Assembly (NCBI GenBank): GCA_039919885.1
Contig: JBDSEV010000009.1
Span: 1-64,000, forward strand
DNA length: 64,000 nucleotides
From: JACMLD01 sp039919885
GTDB taxonomy: Bacteria; Bacteroidota; Bacteroidia; Chitinophagales; Chitinophagaceae
Direction of reading: 5' to 3'
The notes below the pieces were generated by a model that saw only the letters and a list, made by a program, of their open reading frames with translations, had not been told where the DNA came from and ran no database searches. The position numbers and the translations under genes are program-made. Shown piece after piece: positions 53,619 to 62,858 of this stretch (its first letter is position 1; each line of letters opens with the position of its first letter).

Positions 53619-53822
53619 CCTGTAATTTAATTATTTCACCCGTATAAATGGCAAAGGACAATTGTGTTGTTACCGGGCAAATCAACTATATATTTTTTGA
53701 TTTTATTTGAAAACTCCCCAATAAATTTGTTTGGCCAGCCAGTCGACGGCCGCTAAAAAAACGATTAATTTTTTATTTTAGATAGTAGCTTTACATTCGG
53801 ACAGCGTATTAAACCTAAGCGA

Positions 53823-54410
53823 ATGAAATATTGGTACTGCGTATTACTTGTTGTTTTTCTTTTTACTGCCTGCGCTTCCCCCGATTATAAATATCCGCAT
53901 GTAGTCATTGCCACTCAGGCAGGCGATATTGAAATTGAATTGTACCCCGACAAAGCGCCGCAAACAGTGAAAGCGTTTCTATCGTATGTGGATGCCGGCT
54001 ATTATAAAGGCTGCACCTTTTACCGTGTGCTGGCAGATGATAATCAGCCGATGAATGCTTATAAAGCCAATCTTATCCAGGGTGGTATTTGGAAAACCGA
54101 TTATAAAAGGGCTACTTCCCTTCCTGGCATTCCACATGAGCCAACAAATAAAACATCCATCCTTCATAAAGATGGCGTCTTCTCGTTATCAAGAATGGAA
54201 CCCGGCACCGCTACAACAGAATTTTTTATTTGTATCGGCGATCAGCCTGGCTTTGATTACGGAGGTGATAACAACGCTGACGGGCAGGGGTATGCTGCTT
54301 TCGGAAAGGTGGTAAAAGGGATGGTAGTTGTACATAAAATTCATGATTTCCATTACCATGACGAAGCATTCGATCCTCCTGTTGGAATTATTAATATCAG
54401 GCGCCTTTAA
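53823..54410 (+). CDS. Cyclophilin-type peptidyl-prolyl isomerase lipoprotein
   Basis: A 195-residue periplasmic or outer-membrane lipoprotein with lipid-attachment Cys17 in LFTACA. The cyclophilin domain begins at ATQAGDIEIELYPDKAP near 30 and continues with FYRVL, IQGGIWK, GVFSLSRMEPGTATTEFFICIGDQPGFD and FGKVVKGMVVVHKIHD. It would speed folding of exported proteins at proline bonds. The active-site pattern of short bacterial cyclophilins is present but with substitutions typical of Bacteroidota. It is divergent from the glycoside-hydrolase operon and convergent with the transporter gene. Confidence 0.93.
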   Translation: MKYWYCVLLVVFLFTACASPDYKYPHVVIATQAGDIEIELYPDKAPQTVKAFLSYVDAGYYKGCTFYRVLADDNQPMNAYKANLIQGGIWKTDYKRATSLPGIPHEPTNKTSILHKDGVFSLSRMEPGTATTEFFICIGDQPGFDYGGDNNADGQGYAAFGKVVKGMVVVHKIHDFHYHDEAFDPPVGIINIRRL

Positions 54411-54556
54411 AACGCAATGCAGCAAAGTGGCGATACGCGCTACCGGGTGATGATTTAGCCATGGGCTTGAAGCTTGCATACCGAAACTTGCTGCGAGCGC
54501 TGGTACAATTGGCAATAACGATTCCCTTCCAAGGGGATTGCCTGTGCTGACAAACG

Positions 54557-55864
54557 TTACTTTGCCAGGTTTCCTTTTACTGCATAATACAAAATATACA
54601 AATAAGATGGCAACATACAAACCAGGAAAGACAGTGCATTGGATAGATGAAAAGGTGCCCCTTTTAAAAATCCATACAGCAAGGGAATTAAAGCGCCGCC
54701 TGCAATGCCCATGATTAATAAACCGGCGGCCGTCTGTGTAAAACGACCAAGATTTTTAAGCGCTAATGGCCAGATAGCCGGCCACATTAACGCATTGGCC
54801 AGTCCCATTAAAGCGATGCAAATAATTGAGGCGTAACCATGTGTTGCAAACACAAGTACTGAAAGTATGATACCAAGGATGGCCGAATATTTTAACGCGG
54901 CCTGCTGGGACAAATATTTCGGGATCGTTAAAATACCGGCAACATAACCAATCAACATACACAACAAAGTATAAGAAGTAAATGACTTGGTTTCATCCAA
55001 AGGAAGACCCATCGCCTTACCATAAGTTCCTATAGCATCACCGGCCATCACCTCCACGCCAACATATAAAAAAAGACATAATATTCCCAACACAAGGTGT
55101 GGATACTGAAATACGCTGGTTTTAGCAATTGCGCCATCATTAGTTGCTTCCTTTTGTTCATTTTTTATTTCTGGTAAAGATGACAAGTACACAATTACTG
55201 CCAGCACAACCAACACTATTGCAAGAACGATATACGGTGCTACTATTTTCTGACTCAATTCGTCAAGCAATATTCCTTTTTTAAAAGGGTCAGCTACTGC
55301 TTCAATATCAGACTCTAGTTTTGTTGCATTGTTCAATAATACATACCCGAGAATCAACGGACTAAGTATACCTGCTATCTTATTGCAGATACCCATAATG
55401 CTCATACGTTTTGCAGCACTTTCAATGGGGCCAACAATACTGATATAAGGATTAATGGCCGTTTGCACTAATGTAAAACCCATTCCCTGTACAAACAGCG
55501 CAGTCAGGAACAATCCAAAACTTCTTGCATTGGCAGCCGGTATAAATAGCATCGATCCAACGGCCATTATTAGCCATCCCAGCGCCATGCCTTTTTTATA
55601 CCCTGTAATTTTTAAAATGATTGAAGACGGTATAGCAAGAAAAAAATAAGCTATAAAAAAGGCAAACGTTACAAGGAAAGGTTGCACTTCGCCCTTAAGC
55701 TGGCATACCAACCTGAGAAATTGTATTAAGGTTCCATTGAGCCAGGTAATAAACCCCAACATAAAAAACAACAACCCCAGGATAGAAATAATATAGACAT
55801 AGTTCTTATTGCCTGTAGGCGATGATGCCGCATGTGCATTAGTTACTGGAGAAGCCATAATCAA
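54557..55864 (-). CDS. FucP-like sugar/H+ symporter (major facilitator superfamily)
   Basis: A 435-residue inner-membrane importer with twelve predicted helices of the FucP/NagP group common in Bacteroidota. Landmarks are the opening YIISILGLLFFMLGFITWLNGTLIQFLR, GMGFTLVQTAINPYISIVGP and the later LMGLANALMWPAIWPLALKNLG. These transporters carry L-fucose, glucose/galactose, N-acetylglucosamine or related sugars; the substrate is not readable. It lies downstream of the acetyltransferase-like and GH78 genes with a 219-base gap that contains a CAAACGTTTG palindrome. Confidence 0.93.
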   Translation of the reverse strand: MIMASPVTNAHAASSPTGNKNYVYIISILGLLFFMLGFITWLNGTLIQFLRLVCQLKGEVQPFLVTFAFFIAYFFLAIPSSIILKITGYKKGMALGWLIMAVGSMLFIPAANARSFGLFLTALFVQGMGFTLVQTAINPYISIVGPIESAAKRMSIMGICNKIAGILSPLILGYVLLNNATKLESDIEAVADPFKKGILLDELSQKIVAPYIVLAIVLVVLAVIVYLSSLPEIKNEQKEATNDGAIAKTSVFQYPHLVLGILCLFLYVGVEVMAGDAIGTYGKAMGLPLDETKSFTSYTLLCMLIGYVAGILTIPKYLSQQAALKYSAILGIILSVLVFATHGYASIICIALMGLANALMWPAIWPLALKNLGRFTQTAAGLLIMGIAGGALIPLLYGFLKGAPFHLSNALSFLVCMLPSYLYILYYAVKGNLAK

Positions 55865-55948
55865 TAATCTTTAAATTTTAGGGATACCAAGAGGCAGTTC
55901 TGCCGAAGTTAAGGAATATTGACTGCCGGAATGGCCAGTAAGAAATAT

Positions 55949-55958
55949 CAAACGTTTG
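55949..55958. promoter_or_regulatory. CAAACGTTTG palindrome before the sugar transporter gene
   Basis: A 10-bp palindrome with the AAACGTTT core of LacI-family sites, 85 bases before the transporter ATG. It differs from the 18-bp site before susC. Ten-base palindromes occur by chance, so confidence is low. Confidence 0.25.
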
Positions 55959-56083
55959 CGGAAAATAATTAAGTCCGCTTTATTGTGATTGCGCAGTTTG
56001 CGTGTTATGCAGGTGCTTGAGAAGCCGAGTCTTCCTTGAAAACCCCTTCTTATACGTCATTAGCCATCTTTGTTGCTGTCATT

Positions 56084-57193
56084 CTACAGCTTAAAAAATA
56101 TTTTCTTTTTGTAAAGGAAATAACACAATAGCCACTCCAATGTAAAAATACAGGCCGAGCCTATTACAAACTGCCACAGCTCCTGGGTTCCAAACCAGCC
56201 GGATACGCCGTTGGAAATGCTTCTTACATATTCATTGAACCAGCGGTCGCCCACAATTTCAAAAAATATATAAATGAAAATTGAATTCATACCCACAATG
56301 GTAAAAAATAGCAGGTAGCGACGGTGCTGCCGGACATCTATCCACCAGTAAGCCAACGCAAGAAAGCAAAGACACCATCCTAAAGAAGCGAGGATAAAGG
56401 AGCTGGTAGCAATTCTTTTGATGATGGGTGTAATGTGCAACGCGTCCAGCCCGAAACCGATAATAAAACAAACCAGCGCCCATACCAGCAGCACCTGCAA
56501 TACTTTTTTTCCGGACATTAGCAGTTTGCCTGCCAGTGCGCCGGCAATAGTATGCACGGCAGTGGGGATACAATTAATGGCTACCCAACCGCCCGCATTT
56601 ATCTTATTCATTAACTGCAGATCCATATAGTTACCAAAATTGTGCTGATCGGTAAAGGGTTGGTCGAAGCCTGGTATATGAGTATAACGGTATAAAACTT
56701 CTGTCGCCAGTAAGAGCCCTGCGCAGCACAATACTTGTGCTGTAACGCGCCACCTGAAAATAAGAAACGCCACCATGGTTGTAAAGGAGAGTTGCGTAAG
56801 CACGTCCCACAATTCAAACGATAAACCTTTGGGACGAACCGCATAGTCCAGCACACCCCAAAAAAACAGCCAGCCACAGCGTTTCGTAATTTTTACAAAA
56901 GACTGTTTCCAGCTCACGCCATTGCTCCATTGCTTATGCAGCGAATACGCCATGGCAGTGCCGGCCATGAACATGAACGCGGGTTGTACCAGGTCCCAGA
57001 AACGCAACCCGTTCCATGCATGATGGGTAAACTGCCTAATAAAAAATTGAGAACTGGTTCCGGCAGTATTTTCATCCAGGAATCCATAAAGACCGGTTGC
57101 CTCAATAGCGAGCAGTACCATAATAAATCCACGCAGAAAGTCGAGCGATAAAAGCCGGTTGCCCGGTGTGACTATGGGTGCGGTTAGCGGCAT
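56084..57193 (-). CDS. DUF5009/HGSNAT-like membrane acyltransferase
   Basis: A 369-residue membrane protein with about ten to eleven helices. The opening RLLSLDFLRGFIMVLLAIEATGLY and the FLFLVGTAMAYSL-like stretch (PAFMFMAGTAMAYSL) match the heparan-alpha-glucosaminide N-acetyltransferase-like family that includes NagX, where a conserved histidine and the N-terminal Asp-Arg pair act in acetyl transfer across the membrane. In Bacteroidota these genes often travel with GH genes and may modify amino sugars or other glycan ends. It lies between the first GH78 gene and the sugar transporter. Confidence 0.85.
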   Translation of the reverse strand: MPLTAPIVTPGNRLLSLDFLRGFIMVLLAIEATGLYGFLDENTAGTSSQFFIRQFTHHAWNGLRFWDLVQPAFMFMAGTAMAYSLHKQWSNGVSWKQSFVKITKRCGWLFFWGVLDYAVRPKGLSFELWDVLTQLSFTTMVAFLIFRWRVTAQVLCCAGLLLATEVLYRYTHIPGFDQPFTDQHNFGNYMDLQLMNKINAGGWVAINCIPTAVHTIAGALAGKLLMSGKKVLQVLLVWALVCFIIGFGLDALHITPIIKRIATSSFILASLGWCLCFLALAYWWIDVRQHRRYLLFFTIVGMNSIFIYIFFEIVGDRWFNEYVRSISNGVSGWFGTQELWQFVIGSACIFTLEWLLCYFLYKKKIFFKL

Positions 57194-57286
57194 CTGCTTA
57201 CAATTAAGTGAAAAATTAATAATTAATACCTAAGGCTTCCGTAAAATAATCTTTTAAATGGAATGGCAGCCGGGTGATTGCAATGA

Positions 57287-60034
57287 TTAATCTACCGCGA
57301 ACGTGTACACGCCGGAGCCGGTCTCCACTACTGCAAACCCTTGCTCATACCGCAGCATTTGTACAGGCTGACCATTTTCTGTTACACGGCTGTTCTGCCC
57401 GGATGGAATATAAATAACGGCACTTGTATTTGGCGGAATAGTAACCTGCAGGGTAAACTTTTCTTTCTCCTTTTTCCAATCGGTTTTTATAATCCCCATT
57501 ACCGATTGATAACTACCCTTCGCCCAGTTGATACCGCCGGCGGGCTGTGGCTTGATAAGAATTTTTTTAAATCCCGGGGCCGCGGCATTGATACCCAGTA
57601 GCGAGCGGTAGAACCATTCGTCTATCGATCCAAACATGGGATGGTTGGCGGAATACAAGGTTCCGGGCTGTGCCCAGGTTTCCCATAAGGTAGTGGCGTC
57701 GTTGTTCAACATGTTTAGCCAGCCCGGAAAATCCTTTTGCTGTGCAATCCGGCAGGCTTCTTCATTCATATTATTCTGGCGCAATACGTCAAACAACATT
57801 TTGGTCGAGAAAATACCGGTAGATAAGTGCCAGTTGTGCCGCTCAAATTCCTGTACAAGCGCCTTCATGGTATTTTCCTTTTCCGGGCTCAAACCATACC
57901 AGAGCGCAAACAATTGTGCACTCTGCGTACCATTGTCAAAACGGCCGGTGCCGGGTAATAAATATTTTGATACAAGCGTAGCTTTGATCCGTTGAGCAAG
58001 CGCTGTATATTTTAGAGAATCGTCCTGCCTGCCCAAAATGCCTGCAAACGCAGCCCCCATCATAACATGGTGGTAATAAAACGCGGTGGCGCTTAATGCT
58101 TCGGGTTTAGGATCCAGTGCTTCGTGGTCGCTGATATCCCAATAAAAATTATTGTCTTTTGCCTTTGATTCCAGGAAGCTTAGTTGCTTTTTAAATGCCG
58201 CATAATTGTTTTCAATGATGCGCTTATCGCCATACATTTCATACAATTGCTGCTGTAAATAAGGAAAAGCAAGTTGCCAGCCCAACGGGCCGGATTCCCC
58301 GCCATATCCCTTATCGCTAATGCCAGTAAAGGGCGCTATTTCTGTAATTCCCCCATCGGGCTGCTGATCGTTTGCGAAGTCCCGTACTGTTTTGGTATAA
58401 AAAGTTGCTGCATTGTAATTATACATATAAGCGTTGGCGGTAACCGCAATGTCTGCACCGTAACCCATTTTTTCCCGGCCGGGACAATCCGACTGCACAC
58501 TGAATACATTGCTAAGGAAGGTCCATTGAATCACTTCATGCAGTTTGTTGAACATGCTGTCTGAGCAGGCAAATTCTCCGTCGCGCGTCATATCCGTATT
58601 CATCCGCAGACCTTCAATATCATTTACGGTGGGTGTACCCGGCCAACCGGAAATCTCTACATAACGGAAACCATGAAACGTAAAACGCGGATGCCATTCT
58701 TCTTTACCTTCTCCTTTTAAAATATAACGGTCTTCCTGCAACATGGTTTCCGGTGCACCCGGCCCACCTTTGATTCCACCTTTTTTAATCTGCGTAGCCG
58801 CGGTAGTCATTACATTCAGCGATCCGTCTTTAAACAACGCTTCCCCATAGCGAAGGACGATAGTTGTACCTGCAGGGCCTGTTACTTTTATGGCTGCCAC
58901 GCCTGCAAAATTTTGCCCCATATCTGCGATAAATACGCCGGCTTTGTAAGCAATCATCTTAACAGGATGTACAATTTTTGTAACCCTTACCGTTGGTTGC
59001 AGTTGCGCAGTGAGGGTGCCATCGGGACCAGGAACAACCACTGCATTTTTCCATACTGATTTGTCGGGATTGCTGCTACACCAGTTTTTCTGTTCCAGCC
59101 GCGCATCATAATGTTCGCCTATATAAACATTGTTTTGTATTACAGGTCCTGGTGCCGCCTGCCAGGATTCATCAGTAATGATTGTTTCTTTTGTTCCATC
59201 AGTATAGTTCACCTGTATCATGGCTTTTGCACATGGCCGCCCCGTTTGTTGGTAATCACGGAGATCCCAACGGCCGAAAAATTTAAACGGCAACGGGTTC
59301 CACCAGCCACTGCCCAGCATGATACCAGCAGTATTCACTCCTTTTTTTATTAGCGGGGTGATATCGTGTACAGCATACAGCACCTGTTTTTCATAGGTGG
59401 TAAAACCAGGGTCCAATACACTGGTCCCTATCTTTTTTGCATTAAGGTAGGCTTCGTAATAACCCATCCCCGAGATGTACAACCGTGCCGACTGGATTTT
59501 TTTTGTTGCATTGAATGATTTTCGCAGCAGTGGCATCCTGTCCGGCTTATAATAATCTTGATCACTTGCCGGATTGTTGCTGCCGTCATTTATCCATTTT
59601 GCCTTCCAGTCGCCGGCGGCAAGCATAGCTGTTTCAAACCAACTGGTGTTACTCCATGCTGAAGCTTCTCCTTTTTGATTGTACACTTTAACCCGCCAAT
59701 AATAACGCGTAAACGATTGAAGGGGTCTACCGGTGTAGGCTACCTGTATATTTTCAGAAGAAACAATTTTTCGAGTGGTCCACGCATTGCCCATCCCTTT
59801 GCTTATGACAGCGGGATCATCACTCACGATAATTTCATAGGCCGACTGGACCTGATTTCGTCCCGCGCTGCTAAAGTTCCAGCTCAAACGGGGTGATGGC
59901 ATATCAATGCCCAGCGGATTTGTTGTATACTCGCAAGTGAGCGTTCCGGGTTGCAGCGGTGATGCAGCACGGAGGCTCATGGAAAAAATAAGGGCCGCAA
60001 ATAAATTGAACAGTGTTGAATTTTTCATCCCCAT
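57287..60034 (-). CDS. GH78 alpha-L-rhamnosidase, DCPxREK subtype
   Basis: A 915-residue exported enzyme that removes terminal L-rhamnose from glycans or glycosides. After the signal peptide (about 1-23) come Fn3-like and beta-sandwich domains (about 28-430, with PRLSWNFSSAGRNQVQSAYEI, TPLIKKGVNTAGIMLGSGWW) and the six-hairpin catalytic domain (about 480-830) with the subtype motif DCPGREKMGYGAD near 516 and the ending DWFYRSLLGINAAAPGFKKILIKP. Its motif is one residue shorter than the DCPQRDERLGWTGD of its neighbour, so the two enzymes belong to different GH78 groups. It lies 16 bases after the second GH78 gene. Confidence 0.94.
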   Translation of the reverse strand: MGMKNSTLFNLFAALIFSMSLRAASPLQPGTLTCEYTTNPLGIDMPSPRLSWNFSSAGRNQVQSAYEIIVSDDPAVISKGMGNAWTTRKIVSSENIQVAYTGRPLQSFTRYYWRVKVYNQKGEASAWSNTSWFETAMLAAGDWKAKWINDGSNNPASDQDYYKPDRMPLLRKSFNATKKIQSARLYISGMGYYEAYLNAKKIGTSVLDPGFTTYEKQVLYAVHDITPLIKKGVNTAGIMLGSGWWNPLPFKFFGRWDLRDYQQTGRPCAKAMIQVNYTDGTKETIITDESWQAAPGPVIQNNVYIGEHYDARLEQKNWCSSNPDKSVWKNAVVVPGPDGTLTAQLQPTVRVTKIVHPVKMIAYKAGVFIADMGQNFAGVAAIKVTGPAGTTIVLRYGEALFKDGSLNVMTTAATQIKKGGIKGGPGAPETMLQEDRYILKGEGKEEWHPRFTFHGFRYVEISGWPGTPTVNDIEGLRMNTDMTRDGEFACSDSMFNKLHEVIQWTFLSNVFSVQSDCPGREKMGYGADIAVTANAYMYNYNAATFYTKTVRDFANDQQPDGGITEIAPFTGISDKGYGGESGPLGWQLAFPYLQQQLYEMYGDKRIIENNYAAFKKQLSFLESKAKDNNFYWDISDHEALDPKPEALSATAFYYHHVMMGAAFAGILGRQDDSLKYTALAQRIKATLVSKYLLPGTGRFDNGTQSAQLFALWYGLSPEKENTMKALVQEFERHNWHLSTGIFSTKMLFDVLRQNNMNEEACRIAQQKDFPGWLNMLNNDATTLWETWAQPGTLYSANHPMFGSIDEWFYRSLLGINAAAPGFKKILIKPQPAGGINWAKGSYQSVMGIIKTDWKKEKEKFTLQVTIPPNTSAVIYIPSGQNSRVTENGQPVQMLRYEQGFAVVETGSGVYTFAVD

Positions 60035-60050
60035 TTCAGATAATTACCAA

Positions 60051-62762
60051 TCAATTACTGGTTGCTGTTGGTGTATATTCAAAACTGTATTCTCCCGATC
60101 CCGCCTCTATAACCAGGTTATTTTTGTCCTGTTTAATATTTTTAAAAGCCGTTGCCACCGGCACGCCGGTCTCGGTTACTTTATCCGATTGTGCAGCCGG
60201 CAGTATAATGGTAGCCATGGTGTTAGCGGGCACTTTTATTTTTACCAGCATCTTACCATCCTTCATTTCCCAACCCGAGGCAATTTGCCCATAACCGCTT
60301 TCAAAGCTAGCTTTGGCATAAGTAAGTTTTTTATCCGGTTGTGGCTGAATAAGAATGTGCTTATAGCCAGGCTGACCAATTTCTATTCCTGCAGCTACGC
60401 GGTACATCCAATCACCAATGGCACCATACGCATAATGATTAAAAGAATTCATACCTATATCCTGGAAGGTACTGTCGGTTTTTTGGCCGTCCCATCTTTC
60501 CCATATTGTGGTAGCGCCCATTTTTACCGGGTATAACCAGGAAGGAAAGGTTTGCTGCAACAAAAGGTCGTACGCAACATCTGTACGGCCATTGGCAGTT
60601 AGTACATGGCACAGATACGGCGTACCAAGAAATCCTGTTGACAAATGATTGCCCCTTCCTTTAATATCGTCTACCAGGTATTGTGTGGCTTTTGACCGCA
60701 TTGCTTCCGGTAACAAACCAAAATGCAATGCCAGCACATAACTGGTTTGTGATTCGGATGCTATTCTTCCTTCCGGGGTTACATAGTTTTTATTAAATGC
60801 TTCTTTCACCTTGTCAAAAATATTATTGTACGTCTGTACATCATCTTTCTTATCCAGCGCTTCCGCTGCCTGCGCAAGCAGTTTTGCGGAATAGGCGTAG
60901 AACATGGTAGCAATCATGTCAGGGCTGGTGTAGCCATCGTTTTCTGTTTGTTGCATAGATTTGTAAAACAGCCAGTCGCCAAAGACGCTTCCGCCTTTCC
61001 ATAGAAATGAATTGCCTGCTTTTTTATGAATGTATTCAACATAAGCTTTCATGCTGGGGTATTGCGTTTCCAGTATTTTTTTGTCTCCGAATACCTGGTA
61101 CATGGTCCAGGGTGCAATAACAGACACATCGCCCCAACCAGCTGAAGTACTTTTATTTTTTAATACATCCGGAATAACAAACGGCACAGCGCCATTCGAA
61201 TCCTGGTCTGTAGCAACATCCTTCATCCATTTAGTAAAAAAGGCCGCTACATCCATATTGTATGCAGCCGTACGGCAAAATGCCTGCGCATCGCCAGTCC
61301 AGCCGAGTCTTTCATCGCGCTGGGGACAATCGGTTGGTACATCCACAAAATTTCCTTTCTGCCCCCATTGAATATTGTGCTGCAACTGGTTGATAAGTGC
61401 GTTGGAACATTCAAAAGTACCGGTCGGCGTCATGTCAGAATGTACCACCACCCCAGTAATATTTTCCGGTTTTAATTCTCCGGGAAAGCCATTCACCGAT
61501 ATGTACCGGAAACCAAAAAAACTAAAACGCGGCTCATATGTTTCCTCATCACCACCTTTCAAGATATACTCCGCAGTAGCTGCCGCAGCCCGCAGGTTAT
61601 CCGTATAAAAATCACCGTATTTGTCCAGCACTTCTGCGTGGCGGACGGTAACAGCGGTGCCTGCATTCCCTTTTACTTTTAACCTTACCCAGCCAACCAT
61701 ATTCTGGCCGAAATCTGCAACGAGTATACCTTTAGGCGTTTTAAAAATCCTGACTGGCTTAATTTCCTGTATCTTTTTTACCGGTACAGATTGTGCTGCA
61801 ATCAAATTATTTTTTGATGTATCGGCTACCACTACGGCCGTCCATTTACTGTCGTCAAATCCGGTACTGCTCCATCCTTTCATTTCTTTGCGGGCATCAT
61901 ATGTTTCACCATCATAAATACCGTCTGTGGTTACCGGGCCATCCTGGGTTCCTTTCCAGCTGTTGTCCGTAATTATGTTTTCCTCACTGCCATCCGTATA
62001 CGTAATCCGGAGCTGGCAAAGCAACCCCAGTTTTTTCCCGTAGATGCCCCAGTTGTTTTCCCAGGCGAGCGAACTACGGTACCAGCCATCGGCCAGCATT
62101 GCACCCACACTGTTCTGCCCCTGCTGCAATAAAGCAGTGACATCATACACCTGGTACTGTAATCTTGTTTTGTAGGAAGTCCAGCCGGGTGTAAGCACTT
62201 CATCACCAGCTTTTTTGCCGTTGATGTGTAGTTCATAAAAACCATGACTGGTAACATACGCCCGGGCGGATGCTATTTTCTTTTGTACTGCAAAATTCTT
62301 TCGTACCAGTAGTCCGGGCATATGCCTTTCAGCTGACTGCACAGGTTCTATCCATTGTGCCTTCCAATCTGCTGGCTGCAACAAACCCATTTCCCAATAG
62401 GCAGGACTACTCCACGCAGATTCTTTGTTGCCGGCATCCCACACTTTCACCTGCCAGTAATATCGTTTACCTGATTGCAGCGCAGACCCTGCATACGTTT
62501 GCAGAAGCGATTCGCCGCTTGCTATTTTGCCGCTTTGCCAGCTGGTTTTTCTAAAGTTTTTGTCTGCAGCTACCCGGATGCTGTATGCTGTCTGCATGAT
62601 ATTTTTTCCGGCGCCGGATAGTTTCCAGCTCAGGCGGGGCGTTGGTATATCTACCCCAACCGGGTTCATCTTGTGCTCGCAGGAAAGTTCAGTCACCAAT
62701 AATTTTTGTGCAAAAATGGTTTGCGAAAAAAGTAGCAGGAAAGCAATGCTCAGATATTTCAT
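60051..62762 (-). CDS. GH78 alpha-L-rhamnosidase, DCPQRDER subtype
   Basis: A 903-residue exported rhamnosidase with the classical domain order: signal peptide (about 1-18), Fn3-like domain (RLSWKLSGAGKNIMQTAYSIRV), the N-terminal sugar-binding sandwich (VTSHGFYELHINGKKAGDEVLTPGWTSY), a second sandwich near 330-450 and the six-hairpin catalytic domain with DCPQRDERLGWTGD near 478 carrying the expected general-acid Glu and partner Asp. A C-terminal beta domain follows (MDWMYRVAAGIEIGQPGYKHILIQP, of which the second half is quoted from the hinge). Its gene is first of the GH78 pair, 96 bases after the PQQ dehydrogenase gene. Confidence 0.95.
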   Translation of the reverse strand: MKYLSIAFLLLFSQTIFAQKLLVTELSCEHKMNPVGVDIPTPRLSWKLSGAGKNIMQTAYSIRVAADKNFRKTSWQSGKIASGESLLQTYAGSALQSGKRYYWQVKVWDAGNKESAWSSPAYWEMGLLQPADWKAQWIEPVQSAERHMPGLLVRKNFAVQKKIASARAYVTSHGFYELHINGKKAGDEVLTPGWTSYKTRLQYQVYDVTALLQQGQNSVGAMLADGWYRSSLAWENNWGIYGKKLGLLCQLRITYTDGSEENIITDNSWKGTQDGPVTTDGIYDGETYDARKEMKGWSSTGFDDSKWTAVVVADTSKNNLIAAQSVPVKKIQEIKPVRIFKTPKGILVADFGQNMVGWVRLKVKGNAGTAVTVRHAEVLDKYGDFYTDNLRAAAATAEYILKGGDEETYEPRFSFFGFRYISVNGFPGELKPENITGVVVHSDMTPTGTFECSNALINQLQHNIQWGQKGNFVDVPTDCPQRDERLGWTGDAQAFCRTAAYNMDVAAFFTKWMKDVATDQDSNGAVPFVIPDVLKNKSTSAGWGDVSVIAPWTMYQVFGDKKILETQYPSMKAYVEYIHKKAGNSFLWKGGSVFGDWLFYKSMQQTENDGYTSPDMIATMFYAYSAKLLAQAAEALDKKDDVQTYNNIFDKVKEAFNKNYVTPEGRIASESQTSYVLALHFGLLPEAMRSKATQYLVDDIKGRGNHLSTGFLGTPYLCHVLTANGRTDVAYDLLLQQTFPSWLYPVKMGATTIWERWDGQKTDSTFQDIGMNSFNHYAYGAIGDWMYRVAAGIEIGQPGYKHILIQPQPDKKLTYAKASFESGYGQIASGWEMKDGKMLVKIKVPANTMATIILPAAQSDKVTETGVPVATAFKNIKQDKNNLVIEAGSGEYSFEYTPTATSN

Positions 62763-62858
62763 AATGGTTATTTATTATTCAGTAAGGGATCATGCACTGT
62801 TGAGGCTATGTTTGATTTCTTCGGAATATAAGGATTTAATACCGTGCAGCTATCCCGG

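Noticed and set aside
59907..60536. 209-codon plus-strand frame across the two GH78 genes
   Set aside because: Antisense to both rhamnosidases and the gap between them; composition is typical of a shadow frame.
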